Shown: in pieces, positions 1 to 8,063 of the stretch | Position numbering within the stretch: position 1 is the first letter of the stretch | How the letters are laid out: each line of letters begins with the position of its first letter | From: Flavobacterium psychrophilum | Lineage (GTDB): Bacteria > Bacteroidota > Bacteroidia > Flavobacteriales > Flavobacteriaceae | Length of the DNA stretch: 18,371 nt | Direction of reading: 5' to 3' | Assembly: GCA_945897545.1 (NCBI GenBank) | Contig: CAMDGJ010000030.1 | Coordinates: 1-18,371, forward strand | Position numbers and translations under genes: made by a program | The notes under the pieces: model-generated | What the model saw: only the letters and a program-made list of their open reading frames with translations | What the model was told of the DNA's origin: nothing | Database searches by the model: none

Positions 1-582
1 AAATGCTGTAGTACACCACCAGGAATTACCTCCTTGTTTTTTGATAAAGTCAAGTGAATTGTCAACATCAATATCGCAAGTCCATCCTTTTCTCTGAACA
101 TTTCCTGTTTGTGTAATACTTACCGCATCTTTGTGTTTATAACCCGTTACGTGAGAAGCTTCATCACAGCCCCAATCCCAGATTTGTTTTTCATGGTTAT
201 AAACACCATCACGTTTTCCAAAATAACCGGTATGATAACCGGCATTCTTAAAATATTCGGGTATCAAATGCTCATCCCTTAACAAATTATTTCTTGCTCC
301 GACACCCCACACCCCCGCTAATAAATGATTGCGTCCTGTCATTAAACTAGACCTTGTTGGGGAACAAGCAGGTGCTACAACAAATTTTTCAAAGAGAGCT
401 GATTCTTTCGCTAGTTGATCTAGATTTGGGCTTTTTACGGTTTTATTCCCCATAAAACCAAAATCACCAATTCCTTGATCATCACTTATAATCACTAATA
501 CATTGGGACGTTTTTGTGCATAAGAAGTCAGCGTAAACTGCATAAAACAAAATATAAATACTCCTATTTGTAAATTTTTCAT
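1..582 (-). CDS. Secreted type I (formylglycine) sulfatase, N-terminal part, cut by the window edge
   Basis: The minus strand reads open for 194 codons from an ATG at 582 to the left edge, so the C-terminal part is missing. The protein begins with a signal peptide (hydrophobic stretch about residues 6-20, likely cleavage after SYA at residue 22). A sulfatase core follows: RPNVLVIISDDQG at 25-37, whose DD pair (34-35) supplies metal ligands, and CSPTR at 73-77 followed by SSLMTGR. Cys73 fits the CxPxR rule for conversion to formylglycine, the catalytic residue of S1-family sulfatases, so the chromosome should also encode a maturase. Location is periplasmic or cell surface. It lies 59 bases after susD on the same strand, so it is probably the third gene of a susC-susD-sulfatase operon. 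The S1 subfamily and substrate cannot be read from this fragment; a sulfated rhamnose glycan is an inference from the neighbours. Confidence 0.93.
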   Translation of the reverse strand, partial: MKNLQIGVFIFCFMQFTLTSYAQKRPNVLVIISDDQGIGDFGFMGNKTVKSPNLDQLAKESALFEKFVVAPACSPTRSSLMTGRNHLLAGVWGVGARNNLLRDEHLIPEYFKNAGYHTGYFGKRDGVYNHEKQIWDWGCDEASHVTGYKHKDAVSITQTGNVQRKGWTCDIDVDNSLDFIKKQGGNSWWCTTAF

Positions 583-641
583 ATTAAAAATCACCTAATT
601 GTTTTATTAATTATATTTTTAATTTTCAACTATAAATAATA

Positions 642-2417
642 TTAGTATCCTGGATTATTCATGGTATTCGTAATGGCTTTATTGTTGTTCATTTCTGATT
701 GCGCAATAGGAAAATAATAATGCCTTCTTGTTTTTACTCGACCTGTAATGGCACATTTTTCTTCTAATTTCCCCATTCTACAAATATCAAAGAAGCGATG
801 TCCCTCCATAAAAAGTTCCATCATCCTTTCATAAAGAATGGCTTCCCGAAATTGTTCGTCTGTAGAGGTCCCCGTAAACCTAGAAATCCAATCAGTATAG
901 TTATTTGGAAATATAGTAGTACCTGAAACATTTTGATTTCCGTTACGAGTATGTACCATTGTAAGCGTGCTCCAGGCCGCACTTAAATTACCTGTTTCAA
1001 ATAAACACTCAGCTTTCATAAGCAACACGTCTGCGTAGCGTAAAACCACAAAATTATTTCCATTGTCATCGATAACTTTCCCATTTAAATCATAGTATTT
1101 TGATGTAAAAAACTTCACATTTTGGCCGCTTGGAGTTCCTATGTATCGAGACGATCCTGCATCCCATGTATAAGGCCTGTTGCTTTGATTACTTTGATTA
1201 TAATTCATTGCAAATCCACTCTTGTATCTTTGATCTGTGATATCAAACTGTGAACTTGTAACTTTACCAGCAAGATCTCCAGATACTGCTGGGCGATAGT
1301 CAAAGTTGGCATTTTTGTATATCTTAAAAGGTCCCTTGTTTAATAAGAATGATTGGAAAAAACCGATAATCCCACCCCAAGTTCCGCCATACGTTCCTGA
1401 ATAAGGTGGCGAATAAAATGGAGCCAGTCTTGAACCGTAACCTAATTGATTGAAAGATTGAATTTCAAATAAACTTTCTGGACCATTTTTCTTAGTTTTA
1501 TCAAAATTATCCATATAGTTGGCATTTAATGTAAACCCAAGTCCTTCTACCTCCATACATTTTTCGATACATTTAGTATAGTAGGTAGCCGCATCAAAAA
1601 TTTTATAAGCTTCTAATCCATCCACCTGTCCAGTCACACTATTTAGTAAGGGTGCGTCCGTTCTTGCATTCGCAGCTCTTGACGTTGAGGCTAATTTTAA
1701 ATATACTTTTGCAAGCAAAGCTTTTGCAGCTCCCTTCGTTATTCTTCCTCGATCATTTGTATAAGATTTTCCGCCCACTTGTTTCGTTTCTCCAACATTC
1801 CAACAATGTTCTTCTGCAAATTTTAAATCAGTAATAATTGCATCGTAGATGTCTTTAATCGGTGCTCGAACAAGATTTGTATCATCCGAACCTAATGGAA
1901 TGCTTGTTTTCAATGGTGCAGGTCCCCAAAGCTGAACCACATGGAAATAATTAAAAGCCCTGAGGAACTTTGCCTCCGCGATCACTCGATTTTGTATTTC
2001 TGTATCAATAGCTGCTTGTTCAACTCTTGCAATGGTCACATTACAAGCGCCAATTGTTGTATAATATCTTTGCCACCAAAGCTGAATATTAGTGTCTGTA
2101 GAAGAAAGGGTCCCGGCAAACCAACTACCAAAATTAACTCGGTCAGTATCATAACAATCAGAGGAATTGTCTAGAAAAATAAACGTTCCATAACCATTGG
2201 AGATAAAATTATCTTTCAAGGACTGGTAACATGCGTTTACTGAAATGATTGCTTCCTCATTAGTTTTATAGAAATTTTCAGGAGCTAAAATGGAAAGAGG
2301 GACTTCCTTTAGGTCGTCACTACAGGATACAAATAGGACAGTAAACAAGATACCCAATTTATATATTAATTTATTTATGGTAAAACTTTTCATTTTATTA
2401 TCTTTTAAATTGTTCAT
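642..2417 (-). CDS. SusD/RagB-like glycan-binding outer-membrane lipoprotein
   Basis: This is the surface lipoprotein partner of the SusC-like transporter encoded just upstream; together they capture and import oligosaccharides. The N-terminus has a lipoprotein signal with a lipobox-like LFVSC, putting the acylated cysteine at residue 32 (24 if the second Met is used). SusD hallmarks are an early NFYKTNEEA-type segment, LRAFNYFHVVQLWGPAP in the N-terminal half, and ERMMELFMEGHRFFDICRMG near residue 530 in the RagB/SusD C-terminal domain. Length (591 aa) is normal. Two starts are possible: ATG at 2417 and an in-frame ATG at 2393. Both sit in nearly identical sequence because the start region is duplicated (see the repeat entry). 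The shorter form gives the more usual lipoprotein signal (MKSFTINK...). SusC ends 25 bases upstream, so the two genes are surely cotranscribed. The bound glycan cannot be told from sequence. Confidence 0.95.
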   Translation of the reverse strand: MNNLKDNKMKSFTINKLIYKLGILFTVLFVSCSDDLKEVPLSILAPENFYKTNEEAIISVNACYQSLKDNFISNGYGTFIFLDNSSDCYDTDRVNFGSWFAGTLSSTDTNIQLWWQRYYTTIGACNVTIARVEQAAIDTEIQNRVIAEAKFLRAFNYFHVVQLWGPAPLKTSIPLGSDDTNLVRAPIKDIYDAIITDLKFAEEHCWNVGETKQVGGKSYTNDRGRITKGAAKALLAKVYLKLASTSRAANARTDAPLLNSVTGQVDGLEAYKIFDAATYYTKCIEKCMEVEGLGFTLNANYMDNFDKTKKNGPESLFEIQSFNQLGYGSRLAPFYSPPYSGTYGGTWGGIIGFFQSFLLNKGPFKIYKNANFDYRPAVSGDLAGKVTSSQFDITDQRYKSGFAMNYNQSNQSNRPYTWDAGSSRYIGTPSGQNVKFFTSKYYDLNGKVIDDNGNNFVVLRYADVLLMKAECLFETGNLSAAWSTLTMVHTRNGNQNVSGTTIFPNNYTDWISRFTGTSTDEQFREAILYERMMELFMEGHRFFDICRMGKLEEKCAITGRVKTRRHYYFPIAQSEMNNNKAITNTMNNPGY

Positions 2418-2436
2418 TTTATTATTTTTTAAATTC
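2389..2436 (-). repeat. 24-bp tandem duplication of the susD translation start region
   Basis: Positions 2389-2412 and 2413-2436 are two head-to-tail 24-bp copies that differ at only two positions. Each contains an A-rich leader ending in AATAAAATGAA on the minus strand, so each carries its own initiation region and ATG (2417 and 2393). As 24 is a multiple of three, the upstream ATG is in frame and only adds eight residues (MNNLKDNK). Confidence 0.85.
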
Positions 2437-2442
2437 CTAATT

Positions 2443-5400
2443 TTAAAAAGCTAGGTCTAGGCCTAAAGTAACAGTCCTTGAAAGAGGATAGGTACCAAAA
2501 TCGAGTCCTCTACGAGAGGCATTGCCGGTAAAAGCCGTTACCTCTGGATCATAACCGTCAAATTTGGTTATTGTCACTAGATTTGTAGCGGATAGATACA
2601 ATCGCATTTTCTGAATTCCAAATGATTTTATTTTTTTTAAATCAAAATTGTAGCCTATAGAGACATTACGTAATTTTATAAAAGAACTATCCTTAATATA
2701 TTCATCACTTACCCTTTTGCGTTCAGCACTCGCTAAAACATTATACATAGGGCTGGCAGTATAGGCATTCGAACTTCCAAAACCATAATTATAGCCTGCT
2801 GTTGAAAAAGTGGATCCGTCATTTAAGGTCCATGAAGCACTAGGAACTCCTTCTGCAGGAACCCATGAATTTATTGCTGAACTCGTAGAGGAATTCCATC
2901 TTCTATAATTCGAACCCAAATCCATATCTGCAATGGAATAAATGTCTCCACCAACCTGTCCATCAAATAAAAAGGAAAGATCAAAAGATTTATAACTAAA
3001 TTCATTGGTAATTCCCCATGTGGCATCTGGATTAGGATCTCCAATAATTACAGTATCATTGTTATTAAGTACCTTATTATTATCTATATCCTGAAACATC
3101 ATATCTCCTACAGATGCACCAGGCTGTGCACTGTTCCGAACTTCTTCCCAAGTTTCAAATATTTTCACTTTTTTATAACCTATAAATGCCCCTAAGGGTT
3201 GTCCTTCTTTAAAAATTATGGGTTGGTCACCACCATTCGTTTTGTAGGATCCGTATTGATAATTATTCACACCCATTTCCAAAACTTTGTTTCTGTTAAA
3301 GGCAATATTTCCAGATACATTCCATTTTAAATTTCCATTTAAAATTACCGCTGACAATTCGACTTCAATCCCTTTATTCTCAACAGCACCAATATTCCCA
3401 ATCTTTGTCGCGAACCCACTAGAAGGTGGGTTTTCTACAATCATTAAAAGATCTGTAGTTTTTTTATAATAAGCATCAAGTGTCAACTTAATTTTATTCT
3501 GAGCGAATGCGAAATCAAGCCCCGCATCAAACTGATCTGTAGTTTCCCATTTCAAATCTGGATTTTCTAAATTATTTTCGATATATCCGGAAGCTATGTT
3601 TCCGTTGAAACTATAATTTTTTGTAACCAATGTTGCTAAAGATTGGTAGGGTTGAATCGCTTCGCCTCCTGTTTTTCCATAAGACAATCGTAATTTCAAA
3701 TCAGAAAAAACATCCAGTGCTTCAATAAAAGGTTCTTTACTCATTTTCCAAGCAAAGGCTCCTGAAGGAAAGTAAGCCCATTTATTACTTTCAGCAAAAC
3801 GCGAAGAACCATCTGTCCGGAAAGAGGCTGTAAAAAGGTATTTATCAAACAAAGTATAATTTACTCTTCCCAAATATGATCTTAATGTGGTTTCAGTAAA
3901 ATTATTAGTTGGCACTAAAAAATTCAACCCAGATTGAAGATTATGATATCCTAAAACATCATTAGGAAAATTACTTACATTCACAAAATCTTGCCTATAA
4001 TTGAAATTTTCTTGCGACGATACCGCTACTGCTGTAATTTCATGCCTTTTATTGAATTTTTTATAATAAGACAATTGAAATTGCGTGAGGGTCTTAAAGA
4101 ATTGATTTTTAGCAGACGTTGCATTTCCAGTTGTAGCAGCTCCATTAAAAGTAGATATAGGCAAATAGGTATCTCTATTATTTAAATTATAAGTTATAGC
4201 ACCAGTAGCGTCAAATGTCAATCCCTTAGCCAGTTTATAATTTAGCCCTATAGACCCCAACATATTTATTTGTTCTTTTTCATCTATATATTTTGTTGCA
4301 ATATCAATAGGGGTATCTAGAAAATTAGGGTCATTAAAATCAAACTCGCCAAGCCCATCACTTCCAGCATTCAAGCCGTTTGTGGGTGCGAAATTCACGG
4401 TTTTACTAATCAGGTTCTGGTCTGTGCTTCCATTATTAGTCATTAATGCATTGGCATTCCCTTTCGTAAAATTAAAACGAGTAGTGGTCTTTAATTTAGG
4501 GGTAATCGTTTGATTTAAATTCATATTCATGTTGATCCTTTGGTAATCAGAACCCATCAAAATACCTTCTTGATCTAAATAGTTCAATCCTACCGAAAAG
4601 GTTCCTTTATCGGAGCCGCCAGAGTAGCCAAGATTATAATTATGTGTAGTGGCGGTTTGAAATACTTCGTCCTGCCAATCGGTATTGGGTAAATCAGCAG
4701 CATTTGGCAAAGGCCTGTTCACTCCATCAAATTCCCACCGATACGAATTATTAGTTGGACTATTAGGTTGTCCCCATGGAGAAGTGGTTGGTAATGTAGT
4801 GATAGTTCCAGCATCTTTTAATTCTTGTTGGTATTTCCAATAGGACTGTTTAAGATAGGAAAGATTAGCAGTAGATAGGTTTACAAAATTTGCGAATTCT
4901 GGCCCATCTAATAGGTCTAATTTACGGGAAACTTGTGAAACATTTATGGAATTCTTAAAAGTTAGTTCCCGTTTGTATTTATTTCCTTGTTTAGTAGTAA
5001 TAAGAACAACGCCGTTAGCCCCTCTAGCTCCATAAATTGCTGTTGCAGAGGCATCTTTTAATATCTCCATGCTTTTAATAGAAGAAGGATCAATAAAATT
5101 AATAGCTGAGTTTTGAGAACCACCAATAGCTCGACCTTGGGCATCCATATTGGGCTCAATTGGTATGCCATCTACCACATACAAAGGCTCTGTGCCTCCA
5201 AGCATCGAATTTGATCCTCTAATTTGAATTGATCCACCGGCTCCTGGCTGGCCACCATCAATAACTTTTACCCCTGCAACGCGACCCGCTAGCATGCCTT
5301 CTACTGAGAATGTTGCTTGATCTTGAACCTTATTTCCTTTTAAACTAGAAACAGAACCTGTTAAATCACTTTTTTTAACCGTGCCATAACCAACAACCAC

Positions 5401-5823
5401 CACTTCGTCAAGAGAAGCTACATCCTCAGTCATTACTATATTTAGAGTTGCTGAATCAGCAACTACTGTTTCTAAAGTTTTCATTCCTAAATAAGAGAAA
5501 ACCAAGATATCTCCCTTATTAGCTGCTATTGCAAAGTTCCCATCAAAACCTGTTTGAGTTCCTTTTACAGATCCTTTAAGCACAATAGAGACTCCAGGCA
5601 ATGGCATGCCTCCTGGTCCTGTAACATTACCCGAAATTTGATTTTGCTGAATAGCGCGCAATGTGCCGGATTCGTCTATGCCATCTATACATTTTTCAAA
5701 TACAACTGTTGATGGTGAAAATGCAAAAAGGGTTGTAGAAAATAATAAAATTAAGACCTGTTTTAAGGTCTCTATCCTCGTTTTTATAGAAGGTAAATGA
5801 ATGGTATTAAATTTAGATTTCAT
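2443..5823 (-). CDS. SusC/RagA-family TonB-linked outer-membrane transporter
   Basis: This 1126-residue protein is the TonB-dependent channel that imports oligosaccharides across the outer membrane together with the SusD-like lipoprotein. Domains in order: an N-terminal membrane export signal (about 19-37) on a rather long leader; a carboxypeptidase-regulatory-like beta-sandwich domain (about 62-133, starting ISGNVTGPGGMPLPGVSI), which is diagnostic of SusC proteins; the SLDEVVVVGYGTVKKSDLTG junction (about 137-156); a plug domain to about residue 255 with IRGSNSMLGGTEPLYVVDGI; and a long beta-barrel ending in an aromatic residue (GLDLAF). Length fits the family. It is the first gene of the minus-strand susC-susD-sulfatase unit. 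The shared operator about 400 bases upstream implies induction with the rhamnose genes. Substrate is inferred from context only: a rhamnose-containing glycan, possibly sulfated. Confidence 0.96.
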   Translation of the reverse strand: MKSKFNTIHLPSIKTRIETLKQVLILLFSTTLFAFSPSTVVFEKCIDGIDESGTLRAIQQNQISGNVTGPGGMPLPGVSIVLKGSVKGTQTGFDGNFAIAANKGDILVFSYLGMKTLETVVADSATLNIVMTEDVASLDEVVVVGYGTVKKSDLTGSVSSLKGNKVQDQATFSVEGMLAGRVAGVKVIDGGQPGAGGSIQIRGSNSMLGGTEPLYVVDGIPIEPNMDAQGRAIGGSQNSAINFIDPSSIKSMEILKDASATAIYGARGANGVVLITTKQGNKYKRELTFKNSINVSQVSRKLDLLDGPEFANFVNLSTANLSYLKQSYWKYQQELKDAGTITTLPTTSPWGQPNSPTNNSYRWEFDGVNRPLPNAADLPNTDWQDEVFQTATTHNYNLGYSGGSDKGTFSVGLNYLDQEGILMGSDYQRINMNMNLNQTITPKLKTTTRFNFTKGNANALMTNNGSTDQNLISKTVNFAPTNGLNAGSDGLGEFDFNDPNFLDTPIDIATKYIDEKEQINMLGSIGLNYKLAKGLTFDATGAITYNLNNRDTYLPISTFNGAATTGNATSAKNQFFKTLTQFQLSYYKKFNKRHEITAVAVSSQENFNYRQDFVNVSNFPNDVLGYHNLQSGLNFLVPTNNFTETTLRSYLGRVNYTLFDKYLFTASFRTDGSSRFAESNKWAYFPSGAFAWKMSKEPFIEALDVFSDLKLRLSYGKTGGEAIQPYQSLATLVTKNYSFNGNIASGYIENNLENPDLKWETTDQFDAGLDFAFAQNKIKLTLDAYYKKTTDLLMIVENPPSSGFATKIGNIGAVENKGIEVELSAVILNGNLKWNVSGNIAFNRNKVLEMGVNNYQYGSYKTNGGDQPIIFKEGQPLGAFIGYKKVKIFETWEEVRNSAQPGASVGDMMFQDIDNNKVLNNNDTVIIGDPNPDATWGITNEFSYKSFDLSFLFDGQVGGDIYSIADMDLGSNYRRWNSSTSSAINSWVPAEGVPSASWTLNDGSTFSTAGYNYGFGSSNAYTASPMYNVLASAERKRVSDEYIKDSSFIKLRNVSIGYNFDLKKIKSFGIQKMRLYLSATNLVTITKFDGYDPEVTAFTGNASRRGLDFGTYPLSRTVTLGLDLAF

Positions 5824-6201
5824 CTGTTTAATTGTTAAAATTGTTTGGTTTATTGTTTATAGTTTTTTTGGATATAAGTAGTCACACATAGGGTGTTTAC
5901 CATTTCGGAGCTTCAAACTTTCAATTTGCTAATAGGTTTGTTTATTAAGTCCCTTGTTATTTATCCTTATTCATGGCTCTATGCACTGCGTGTTTTTGTT
6001 AAAAGCTAGCTTTAATCCCTTTTTTTTATTTCAACCCAAAATGGGAATATGTATTTTGAGTCAATAGCATAGAATGATTTCAAGTCGCAATCTATGTCTA
6101 AGAGAGATGATGATGCGACAATAATCATCTTAATTTTCATATTTCAATAGTAGTACGAATTGTTTTTAACTTTAATAAAAAAATCATCACAGCATAAACT
6201 A

Positions 6202-6209
6202 CAATATTA
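6202..6209 (-). promoter_or_regulatory. Predicted -7 box of the susC promoter (TAATATTG)
   Basis: On the minus strand TAATATTG matches the Bacteroidota -7 consensus TAnnTTTG at all but one fixed position. It begins 20 nt after the 15-bp operator core, the same spacing as at rhaT. No TTTG -33 box is present at the proper distance; the operator occupies that region. Confidence 0.5.
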
Positions 6210-6229
6210 TAAAAGCGAAATGGAAGCTG

Positions 6230-6244
6230 TATCCTGTACTATCC
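6230..6244 (-). promoter_or_regulatory. Operator copy A, upstream of susC
   Basis: On the minus strand the core is GGATAGTACAGGATA, identical over 15 bp to the copy before rhaT. With its flank it reads ACAGGATAGT followed by ACAGGATA, i.e. two direct half-sites in a 10-bp register, so both would lie on one face of the helix. It contains a central GTAC. It is the probable site of the regulator encoded at 6587-7645 (inference). Confidence 0.7.
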
Positions 6245-6452
6245 TGTTTGACCATAAAAACTTTGGACGTACAAAAACATAATAAAATTTATAACTTTAT
6301 TGTAAAATAAGAATATACCTATATTTAAAAGTTAAAAAACGAATGTAAACTTATAATTAAAATGTTTAAATCCATTTTAAAATGGTTCTACAATTGAGGT
6401 AAAGAAAGTGTTTATAAATTTCATAAAGGACTATAGAGGAATCTAATTTGTC

Positions 6453-6475
6453 AAAAAAATGGACTTCATTTTTTT
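6453..6475. terminator. Possible weak AT-rich hairpin terminator after the regulator gene
   Basis: AAAAAAATG and CATTTTTTT form a perfect 9-bp inverted repeat with a 5-nt loop, about 110 bases past the regulator stop codon and before susC. It has almost no G-C pairs, so it would be weak, but it can supply a U-tract in either direction. Confidence 0.3.
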
Positions 6476-6586
6476 CATGCTGATGTTCCCTGTATTTTCT
6501 TTTATTAACTAAGACTTATGAGGGGGATAAAAAGAAAATGGCGACTTGTATTTTTTAACAAAAACACACAATTTTCCACAAGTAAA

Positions 6587-7645
6587 TTAGAGTGAATTAC
6601 GGTCAATAAAATGAAACAGGTTTTTTACCCTGCCTTTTGTTTTGTTTAAAATCATTTCTGCAGCTGTAGCTCCCATGGCTTTAAAATCAGTTGAAATAAC
6701 AGATATACCCAGCAGGTTTTTTAAAGGGGTTTCATTGTAAGAAAGCACCCCTATATCTTCTCCCATTACAAACTCATTTTCGCGTATCTGATGGATTAGA
6801 TTTACCAAATCATTTTCATCTATGGTGATAAACAAATCGCCATTTTTTAAAACCATATCATCAAAAACCTCATCTAAAATCTCAAAATCTAAAGACTTTT
6901 CTATACAAAACTTTTTAAATCCATGTACAATTCGTCTTGGATAGGGGTACACTGATTTTTCGGGATAGACCAATACAATTTTTTGGTACCTACTAATTTT
7001 AGCAAAACCTTCCATGAGTGCATTGTAAATGTCGTTTTCAAAATCTTGATAGATTTCGACAATTTCACCATCAATCCCCAAATTGAAATCATCTAGGATT
7101 ATCAATTTTTCCTTAGGAACTTTTTTTAACGCACTGATTACTTTTGCTGGAGCACTTACATGTTTAGAATCTTCATTTTTAAAATGAGACATCACAATAT
7201 AATAATCGTAAGCACCTAGATTTTTTTCCAAACAAGTCAAAAACAAGGATTCGTCACAATGATATACCCGTAATTCCGTATGTGAATTGGGGCCTATATT
7301 ATTTGTAAATGCATTGTAAATTTGTAATTTATAGGAACTCAATTTATTTACTAAAAACAAGATGTTCGTTTTTGATAGGAGTTCAGTCTTTACGATATAA
7401 TAGCCCTTTCCACGTATGGAAACTATAATTTTTCTGTCTTTTAAGATTTTATAAGCCTTTTCAACCGTATCTCTCGACAAATAAAAGGCCTCACTTAACC
7501 CATTAATAGAAGGCATCTTGGCGTCCATTTCAAAATTACCCAAAGAAATATTGCTTGTGACGGCATCTACTATTTGAAGGTATTTTGGTTTTCTGGAGTT
7601 TTCATCAATGTCAATAAATTGTATCAAATCCATGGCGGTGGTCAT
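6587..7645 (-). CDS. GntR-family transcription regulator with LacI-type sugar-sensing domain
   Basis: The N-terminus (about 20-84) is a GntR winged helix-turn-helix: KPKYLQIVDAV, MPSINGLSEAFYLSRDTVEKAYKILKD, then the wing RGKGYYI. After a short linker, about residues 92-345 look like a periplasmic-binding-protein/LacI-type effector domain, ending in the typical GVLSYNETPLKNLLGISVISTDFKAMGATAAEMIL. This layout is that of Bacillus AraR. It lies between the SusCD operon and the divergent rhamnose genes and near both operator copies, so it is the best candidate for their regulator, with rhamnose or a rhamnose metabolite as effector (inference). The ATG at 7645 gives 352 residues; Met5 (ATG at 7633) is an alternative because the predicted promoter lies very close. 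Whether it represses or activates cannot be decided from sequence. Confidence 0.88.
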   Translation of the reverse strand: MTTAMDLIQFIDIDENSRKPKYLQIVDAVTSNISLGNFEMDAKMPSINGLSEAFYLSRDTVEKAYKILKDRKIIVSIRGKGYYIVKTELLSKTNILFLVNKLSSYKLQIYNAFTNNIGPNSHTELRVYHCDESLFLTCLEKNLGAYDYYIVMSHFKNEDSKHVSAPAKVISALKKVPKEKLIILDDFNLGIDGEIVEIYQDFENDIYNALMEGFAKISRYQKIVLVYPEKSVYPYPRRIVHGFKKFCIEKSLDFEILDEVFDDMVLKNGDLFITIDENDLVNLIHQIRENEFVMGEDIGVLSYNETPLKNLLGISVISTDFKAMGATAAEMILNKTKGRVKNLFHFIDRNSL

Positions 7646-7657
7646 TTATAAATATTA

Positions 7658-7689
7658 CAAATTACGCCAATTTTAATTAGATTATCAAA
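7658..7689 (-). promoter_or_regulatory. Predicted promoter of the regulator gene
   Basis: On the minus strand, TTTG (7689-7686) is followed after 21 nt by TAATTTG (7664-7658), a close match to the Bacteroidota TTTG / TAnnTTTG promoter though one base short inside the -7 box. Transcription would start only a few bases before the ATG at 7645, which makes a nearly leaderless message or a start at Met5 likely. Confidence 0.45.
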
Positions 7690-7983
7690 TAGACAGACCA
7701 AAAGGAGAAGTATATCCTCAGTAAAATCAGAAAAATAACACCATGGGATAGGCAAATAAAACCCGCAGTATCAGTTAAGCAACATTTTTAAAATTATTTT
7801 TCTGTTTTCAGAATTTTTCAATTGTATTGCACCCGTTTGCTGGATATCTAAATGGTAACTATAAATAAAAATGGAACAGCTGTAAATGCAAAAAGCAAAA
7901 CGGTTGGTCTTGGAAAATATCATTTTGAAATAGGTCTTTAATAACTTTTCGGTATTAAAATAAAAAAAAATTTTTTTTAACAA

Positions 7984-7998
7984 GGATAGTACAGGATA
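7984..7998 (+). promoter_or_regulatory. Operator copy B, upstream of rhaT
   Basis: GGATAGTACAGGATA on the plus strand is identical to the core before susC and is flanked by AACA on its left, as in copy A. It ends 20 nt before TTATTTTG. Its centre would fall near -42 relative to the predicted start, a position where a bound protein can either contact polymerase or block it. Confidence 0.7.
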
Positions 7999-8018
7999 GT
8001 TATGTTTTTTACTTTCTG

Positions 8019-8026
8019 TTATTTTG
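8019..8026 (+). promoter_or_regulatory. Predicted -7 box of the rhaT-rhaEW operon (TTATTTTG)
   Basis: TTATTTTG resembles TAnnTTTG (it contains TATTTTG, one base short). It lies 20 nt after operator B and about 38 nt before the rhaT ATG, giving a short leader of about 30 nt. There is no TTTG -33 box at the expected distance. Confidence 0.45.
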
Positions 8027-8063
8027 TAAAACTAGATTATTAACCTCCAAACTAAATTTTAAA

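Larger units (their letters stand above)
5824..6586 (-). promoter_or_regulatory. susC upstream region with operator, predicted promoter and long leader
   Basis: This 763-base stretch between the regulator gene and susC has no convincing coding frame. On the minus strand it holds the 15-bp operator (6230-6244) and, 20 nt further on, TAATATTG (6209-6202), one mismatch from the TAnnTTTG box. If that promoter is used, the susC transcript carries an untranslated leader of about 370 nt. Within the leader are the palindrome AAAGCTAGCTTT (6002-6013), a GTCGCA/TGCGAC pair spaced by about 30 nt near 6083-6119, and a weaker promoter-like set (TTTG then TATGTGTG) nearer susC. No riboswitch family was recognised. 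Confidence 0.55.
7646..8063. promoter_or_regulatory. Divergent promoter region between the regulator and rhaT
   Basis: This 418-base region separates two divergent units and holds the regulator promoter on the minus strand, operator copy B, and the rhaT promoter on the plus strand. An A9T8 tract (7962-7978), expected to curve DNA, abuts operator B. A 70-codon minus-strand open frame (7771-7983) overlaps the tract, has poor composition and is not accepted as a gene. Confidence 0.7.

Noticed and set aside
7705..7750. Single GGATA-like half-sites (TATCC near 7713, GGATAG near 7745) near the regulator promoter
   Set aside because: Only isolated 5-6 bp matches without the paired 10-bp spacing; expected by chance in this sequence.
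7771..7983. 70-codon minus-strand open frame beginning MLKKIFFYFN
   Set aside because: It runs through the A/T tract beside the operator, has Lys/Phe/Ile/Tyr-rich composition expected of AT-rich noncoding DNA, and no recognisable motif.
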